The notes beneath the pieces are model-generated. The model was not told the origin of the DNA and ran no database searches. It saw nothing but the letters and a program-made list of their open reading frames with translations. Below, piece by piece: positions 61,211 to 64,000 of a DNA stretch of 64,000 nt. The stretch lies in assembly GCF_014652835.1 (NCBI RefSeq), contig NZ_BMZO01000002.1, positions 124,001 to 188,000 of the forward strand, read 5' to 3'. Position 1 is the stretch's first letter. Every line of letters begins with the position of its first letter. The translations under genes were made by a program, and so were the position numbers. The DNA is from Limoniibacter endophyticus (GTDB lineage: Bacteria > Pseudomonadota > Alphaproteobacteria > Rhizobiales > Rhizobiaceae).

Positions 61211-62233
61211 ATGACAAGTACGACTGAAATCACACATCTCACCTTCGATGTGCTGGTCGATCTGCTGCGGAAAATTTTCGTGCGGCATGGCGTCAGTGAA
61301 ACGACCGCGGCTATTCTGGCCGATAATTGCGCGCGTGCTGAACGCGACGGCTCCTTCAGTCACGGCATTTTCCGTGTACCCGGTTATATATCGACACTGA
61401 AGAGTGGCTGGGTAGACGGCAAGGCCCAGCCTGTGATCGAAGATGATGGAGCGGCGTTGATCCGGGTCGACGCAAGGAACGGCTTTACGCTGGCTGCCTC
61501 CGCGCTTGCTCGGCCCACACTATTGGAACGGGCGCGCGAGCAGGGGGTGGGCGTTCTCGCCATTCGCAATTCGCATCATTTCTCGGCACTGTGGCCGGAT
61601 GTCGAACCTTTTGCCGATGAAGGGCTCGTGGCGCTTTCCTTCGTCAACTCCATGGCGGTGGTCGTGCCTCCAGGCGGAAAGAAAGCGATCTTCGGCACGA
61701 ACCCCGTGGCGTTTGCAGCACCGCGAGCCGGCCAACCGCCATATGTCTTTGACCAGTCTTCGAGCGCGATTGCCAACGGCGATGTGCAAATCGCTGCGCG
61801 TGAGGGGCACAGCCTGCGCGAAGGCGCTGGCGTAGATCGCGATGGAAATCCGACCACCGATCCGAGAGCGGTGCTTGATGGCGGTGCTCTTTTGCCTTTC
61901 GGTGGCTACAAGGGCGCATCGATTGCGCTGATGGTGGAAATTCTGGCGGCGGCGCTGACAGGCGGAAACTTCTCTCGCGAAGTCGACTGGTCGCAGCATC
62001 CGGGAGCTCAGACGCCCTGTACCGGGCAGCTCTTCATCGTCATCGATCCCGCCCGTGGAGGTAACGGGCATTTTGCCGAGCGCGTTGCCGAGATCTGCGA
62101 CCTGACCCGCGAGGCCGGTCAGGAACGCCTGCCGTCTGACCGGCGGTTCAGGACACGCGCCGAAACGGCAAGAACAGGTATCCCGATCAAGGCCAAGGAT
62201 ATGGCACTCTTGCAGGAATTGGTGAGCGAATAA
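61211..62233 (+). CDS. Ldh2 family malate/L-lactate/ureidoglycolate-type dehydrogenase
   Basis: A 340-residue NAD(P)-dependent oxidoreductase of the Ldh2 family, which includes malate, L-sulfolactate and delta-1-piperideine-2-carboxylate reductases. Key stretches are RAERDGSFSHGIFRVPGYI, AIRNSHHFSALWP, FGTNPVAFAAPR and LPFGGYKGASIALMVEIL. The sequence resembles the imino-acid reductase branch most, so with the M20 enzyme it may take part in amino-acid catabolism; this is inference. ATG 61211 has GAGGGA just upstream; ATG 61196 overlapping the previous stop is an alternative. Confidence 0.82.
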   Translation: MTSTTEITHLTFDVLVDLLRKIFVRHGVSETTAAILADNCARAERDGSFSHGIFRVPGYISTLKSGWVDGKAQPVIEDDGAALIRVDARNGFTLAASALARPTLLERAREQGVGVLAIRNSHHFSALWPDVEPFADEGLVALSFVNSMAVVVPPGGKKAIFGTNPVAFAAPRAGQPPYVFDQSSSAIANGDVQIAAREGHSLREGAGVDRDGNPTTDPRAVLDGGALLPFGGYKGASIALMVEILAAALTGGNFSREVDWSQHPGAQTPCTGQLFIVIDPARGGNGHFAERVAEICDLTREAGQERLPSDRRFRTRAETARTGIPIKAKDMALLQELVSE

Positions 62234-62235
62234 GG

Positions 62236-62263
62236 AAAAGGCCGGGCAAACCCGGCCTTTTTT
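62236..62263. terminator. bidirectional intrinsic terminator
   Basis: A perfect 11-bp stem (AAAAGGCCGGG at 62236-62246 with CCCGGCCTTTT at 62251-62261, loop CAAA) continues into TT. It lies 3 bp after the Ldh2 stop and 15 bp before the converging DUF3597 stop, so it serves both. Confidence 0.92.
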
Positions 62264-62277
62264 GTGTGTATAGAAAC

Positions 62278-62706
62278 TTAGTCGAGCAGATTGGCAGGCA
62301 CCTTGCCGCCATTTTCCGAAAGCTTTTTCAGAAGCTGCTTGTGCAGCCAGATATTCATCGTGGCGCTGTCGCTCTTGTCGCCGGTATAACCAAGTTCGTC
62401 AGCCAGCTCCTTGCGTTCTGCCAGGCTGGACTCCATGCCCAGTGCCTTCATCAGATCGACGATGGATTCACGCCAGTTGAGCTTCTGGCCTTTCGCCTTG
62501 ACGGCGGCATCAAGGATGGCTTCCACATCTACCGGGGCACCAGCCGGTGCCGCGGACGGCGCAGACGTTGGGGCTGCGGACGGTGCAGAAGATGGTGCCG
62601 GCGCAGCGGTTGTCGTGCCGGCGGCAGACGTTCCTGCTTCCGCAGGTGCGGGGGCTGCATGTGCCTTGCCGAAGATCGCGCCCTTGATGCGGTCGAAAAT
62701 ACCCAT
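62278..62706 (-). CDS. DUF3597 domain protein
   Basis: A 142-residue protein of the DUF3597 family. The N-terminus MGIFDRIKGAIFG is a short amphipathic helix, followed by an Ala/Pro/Ser-rich linker (about 15-58) that varies in length in relatives. A compact C-terminal domain follows (VDVEAILDAAVKAKGQKLNW; SIVDLMKALGMESSLAERKE). The fold is related to small peptidoglycan-associated-like domains, but the function is unknown. ATG 62706 is chosen because it starts the family motif. Transcribed alone. Confidence 0.8.
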   Translation of the reverse strand: MGIFDRIKGAIFGKAHAAPAPAEAGTSAAGTTTAAPAPSSAPSAAPTSAPSAAPAGAPVDVEAILDAAVKAKGQKLNWRESIVDLMKALGMESSLAERKELADELGYTGDKSDSATMNIWLHKQLLKKLSENGGKVPANLLD

Positions 62707-63144
62707 GTTCTTTCCTCTCCTGTGTGCAGAGCTACCGCCATGGCAGACTCTGCGCTTTGCCAATCCTGACGGGGAAGCCTAACATCCGAATGAATGCCTA
62801 ACAAGGTACTGGCATCGCTCCAAGAAAGCCGGGTTTGCTGGCCAGTCCCGCCCGTAGAAAGCATCTTTTTCCTGATATTGTGTAACGAAGATGACGGCTC
62901 GGCTGGCGGCCCGCCATGTGCGGGATGGCAACGATTTATCTAGGGCCGGCCATAGTCGGGTGACTCTTGAAATATAGAGGTTTTTCAAGCACGATGCGTA
63001 AGGGCAGACACGGATGCTTTGGGAGAGCCTCGTGTCGGTCGCTCGGAATGGAAGCGTGTGTTTTTCTTCTCGAGCAATGTTTCAGTCGTGAACTTTTTTC
63101 GCGCCGGCGCATTTTGCGCCAAGGCGAATGTGAGGAGAGACGCC
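62707..63144. other. 438-bp region without a supported gene
   Basis: Between the DUF3597 start and the small plus-strand ORF. It must hold both promoters. ORFs here on either strand lack ribosome sites and family-like sequence. I see no tRNA, terminator or repeat. Confidence 0.5.
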
Positions 63145-63342
63145 ATGACCATCTGGACGAGCTTGAAGGATTGGCTGCATATGCCGTCGACGGACTCCTT
63201 CGAGGCAGAGATGAACGCGCTGGACGGCGACCGGGACATTCTGCAGCCGGATTCTGCGCAGCAGGCAACCGCTCTACCCATGGGGATTTACCAGCCCTCT
63301 TCGACCGGCGAGCCGCAGTCGTCGTCCAGTAGCTTCGTCTGA
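63145..63342 (+). CDS. small acidic hypothetical protein
   Basis: A 65-residue polar protein (MTIWTSLKDWLHMPSTDSFE ... SSSSSFV), acidic in the middle and serine-rich at the end. It has no signal peptide or membrane segment. GAGGAGAGA about 5 nt before ATG 63145 supports translation; the longer ORF from 63019 has no such site. I do not recognise the family and the gene may be lineage-specific. Confidence 0.5.
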   Translation: MTIWTSLKDWLHMPSTDSFEAEMNALDGDRDILQPDSAQQATALPMGIYQPSSTGEPQSSSSSFV

Positions 63343-63487
63343 GAACGCCTGGTCTTTGTCTCTCCTTTTGAGGGGCGAGCTTTCGCTTTCCATTTACTCT
63401 GGTAACGCTTTCGTGATATTGTCTGGCGGAAGAACGGGGGGATTCCCCCCCCCTTACATCCACCTACTGAAGGCCGTAATCGCCCCC

Positions 63488-64000
63488 ATGACGCAAACTC
63501 TGCTGATCGTTGGAAACGGCGCTCTATCGCGCGACCTTTCCGCGATCGCGGAAGATGCTCAATATGTTATCCGGTTCAATGACGCCCGTCTGGATGACGG
63601 ACGCAGCGGAACACGATGCGATCTCCTCATCCTGGCCAATGCCAACAAGCCCATGCAGCGGCGGTTGACCGATCCGGATTTTTTCGGCTCACCCGCCTTC
63701 AGTAACGCGCGCGAGATCATGCTGGTATACCATCCCGAGATCATCCGCCGCTATCACTGGCGCTCCAGCTTGCTCTCGCGCCTGAAGGGCAGGCGGGCCG
63801 ACTGGACGATGCAGACGATCCAGGTGATCGGCAAAGCGGGTAAGGAAATCCGCATCATGCCGCCGCAATTCTATCTCGATAGCTGCCAGGAGCTCGGGCT
63901 GGATGAAAAAGCTATGCACTCCGTTGTTCCCAGCACGGGGTTTCTGGGCATCCGCTATGCCATCGACCGTTTTCCCGCGCAGGAATGGAGAATTCGGCTC
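63488..64000 (+). CDS. sialyltransferase-like (GT29-like) protein, 5' part (cut by window end)
   Basis: The first 171 codons of a gene that continues past the window. The N-terminus MTQTLLIVGNGALSRDLSAI followed by YVIRFNDARLDDGRSGTRCD resembles the nucleotide-sugar-binding opening of eukaryotic-type GT29 sialyltransferases. VVPSTGFLGIRYAI fits the sialyl-motif S region (PSTG). Related bacterial genes are often annotated as urease-operon accessory proteins. It probably acts on a surface glycan or lipid, but no substrate evidence exists here. The start ATG 63488 lies shortly after a poly-C run (about 63446-63454). Confidence 0.55.
   Translation, partial: MTQTLLIVGNGALSRDLSAIAEDAQYVIRFNDARLDDGRSGTRCDLLILANANKPMQRRLTDPDFFGSPAFSNAREIMLVYHPEIIRRYHWRSSLLSRLKGRRADWTMQTIQVIGKAGKEIRIMPPQFYLDSCQELGLDEKAMHSVVPSTGFLGIRYAIDRFPAQEWRIRL

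Noticed and set aside
1-64000. CRISPR arrays, tRNA or rRNA genes, insertion sequences
   Set aside because: I looked for regularly spaced repeats, cloverleaf-like segments and transposase motifs and found none that I could support.

Overview
The window reads as a chromosomal segment of an alphaproteobacterium of the order Hyphomicrobiales (Rhizobiales), probably close to Brucella/Ochrobactrum or the Phyllobacteriaceae. The evidence is a rhizobial-type flagellar locus (flaF/flbT, motB-motC, motE, visN/visR, and an FtcR/Rem-type orphan response regulator), a homospermidine synthase, a speF-type ornithine decarboxylase with an apparent structured leader, and a GAAC-N7-GAAC LexA box of the alphaproteobacterial type. 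GC content looks to be in the mid to high 50s throughout, except for one clearly AT-rich gene near 24.1 kb. No tRNA, rRNA, insertion sequence, prophage or CRISPR array was recognised.

Layout. 1-1.2 kb: the 3' end of a galactitol-type PTS operon (IIC end, IIA, IIB). 1.2-5.8 kb, minus strand: homospermidine synthase, aminodeoxychorismate synthase component I and oligoendopeptidase F. 6.1-13.4 kb: cell-wall and housekeeping genes (DUF882 peptidase-like protein, D,D-carboxypeptidase, KDPG aldolase, a DUF3380 muramidase-like protein, tRNA uridine hydroxylase TrhO, a DUF533 protein, an acetyltransferase, a small membrane protein). 13.4-16.1 kb: NicO-type metal exporter with its DUF1007 partner, then a LysR regulator. 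16.1-18.7 kb: ornithine decarboxylase with a roughly 300-400 nt leader, and another acetyltransferase. 18.7-19.1 kb: an SCP2 protein.

19.1-54.5 kb is one large flagellar locus. Minus-strand genes run DUF1217, flgF, fliI, orf195, flgB, flgC, fliE, flgG, flgA, flgI, motE, flgH, fliL, fliP; after a 298-bp gap come fliF, fliH-like, motB, motC, fliK, a transglycosylase, ftcR/rem, flgE, flgK, flgL, flaF, flbT, flgD, fliQ; then an inserted AT-rich plus-strand gene; then flhA, fliR, fliJ-like, flgJ-like, flgN-like and an unassigned gene. The plus-strand operon motA, fliM, fliN, fliG, flhB, orf152 diverges from DUF1217 and converges on visN-visR. Together these encode MS-ring, C-ring, export gate, ATPase, rod, P/L rings, hook, hook-filament junction, stator and regulators. 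No flagellin gene and no recognisable fliO are present.

54.9-64 kb is an accessory-looking flank: an NADPH:quinone reductase-type dehydrogenase, an FMN reductase divergent from an HxlR regulator, a two-gene cassette of a radical SAM/HhH protein plus a DUF4130-UdgX fusion directly behind a perfect LexA box, an M20 amidohydrolase with an Ldh2-type dehydrogenase, a DUF3597 protein, a tiny ORF, and the start of a sialyltransferase-like (GT29-like) gene cut by the window edge. The best candidates for something new are the SOS-linked radical SAM/UdgX cassette and the AT-rich permuted NlpC/P60-like gene inserted between fliQ and flhA.
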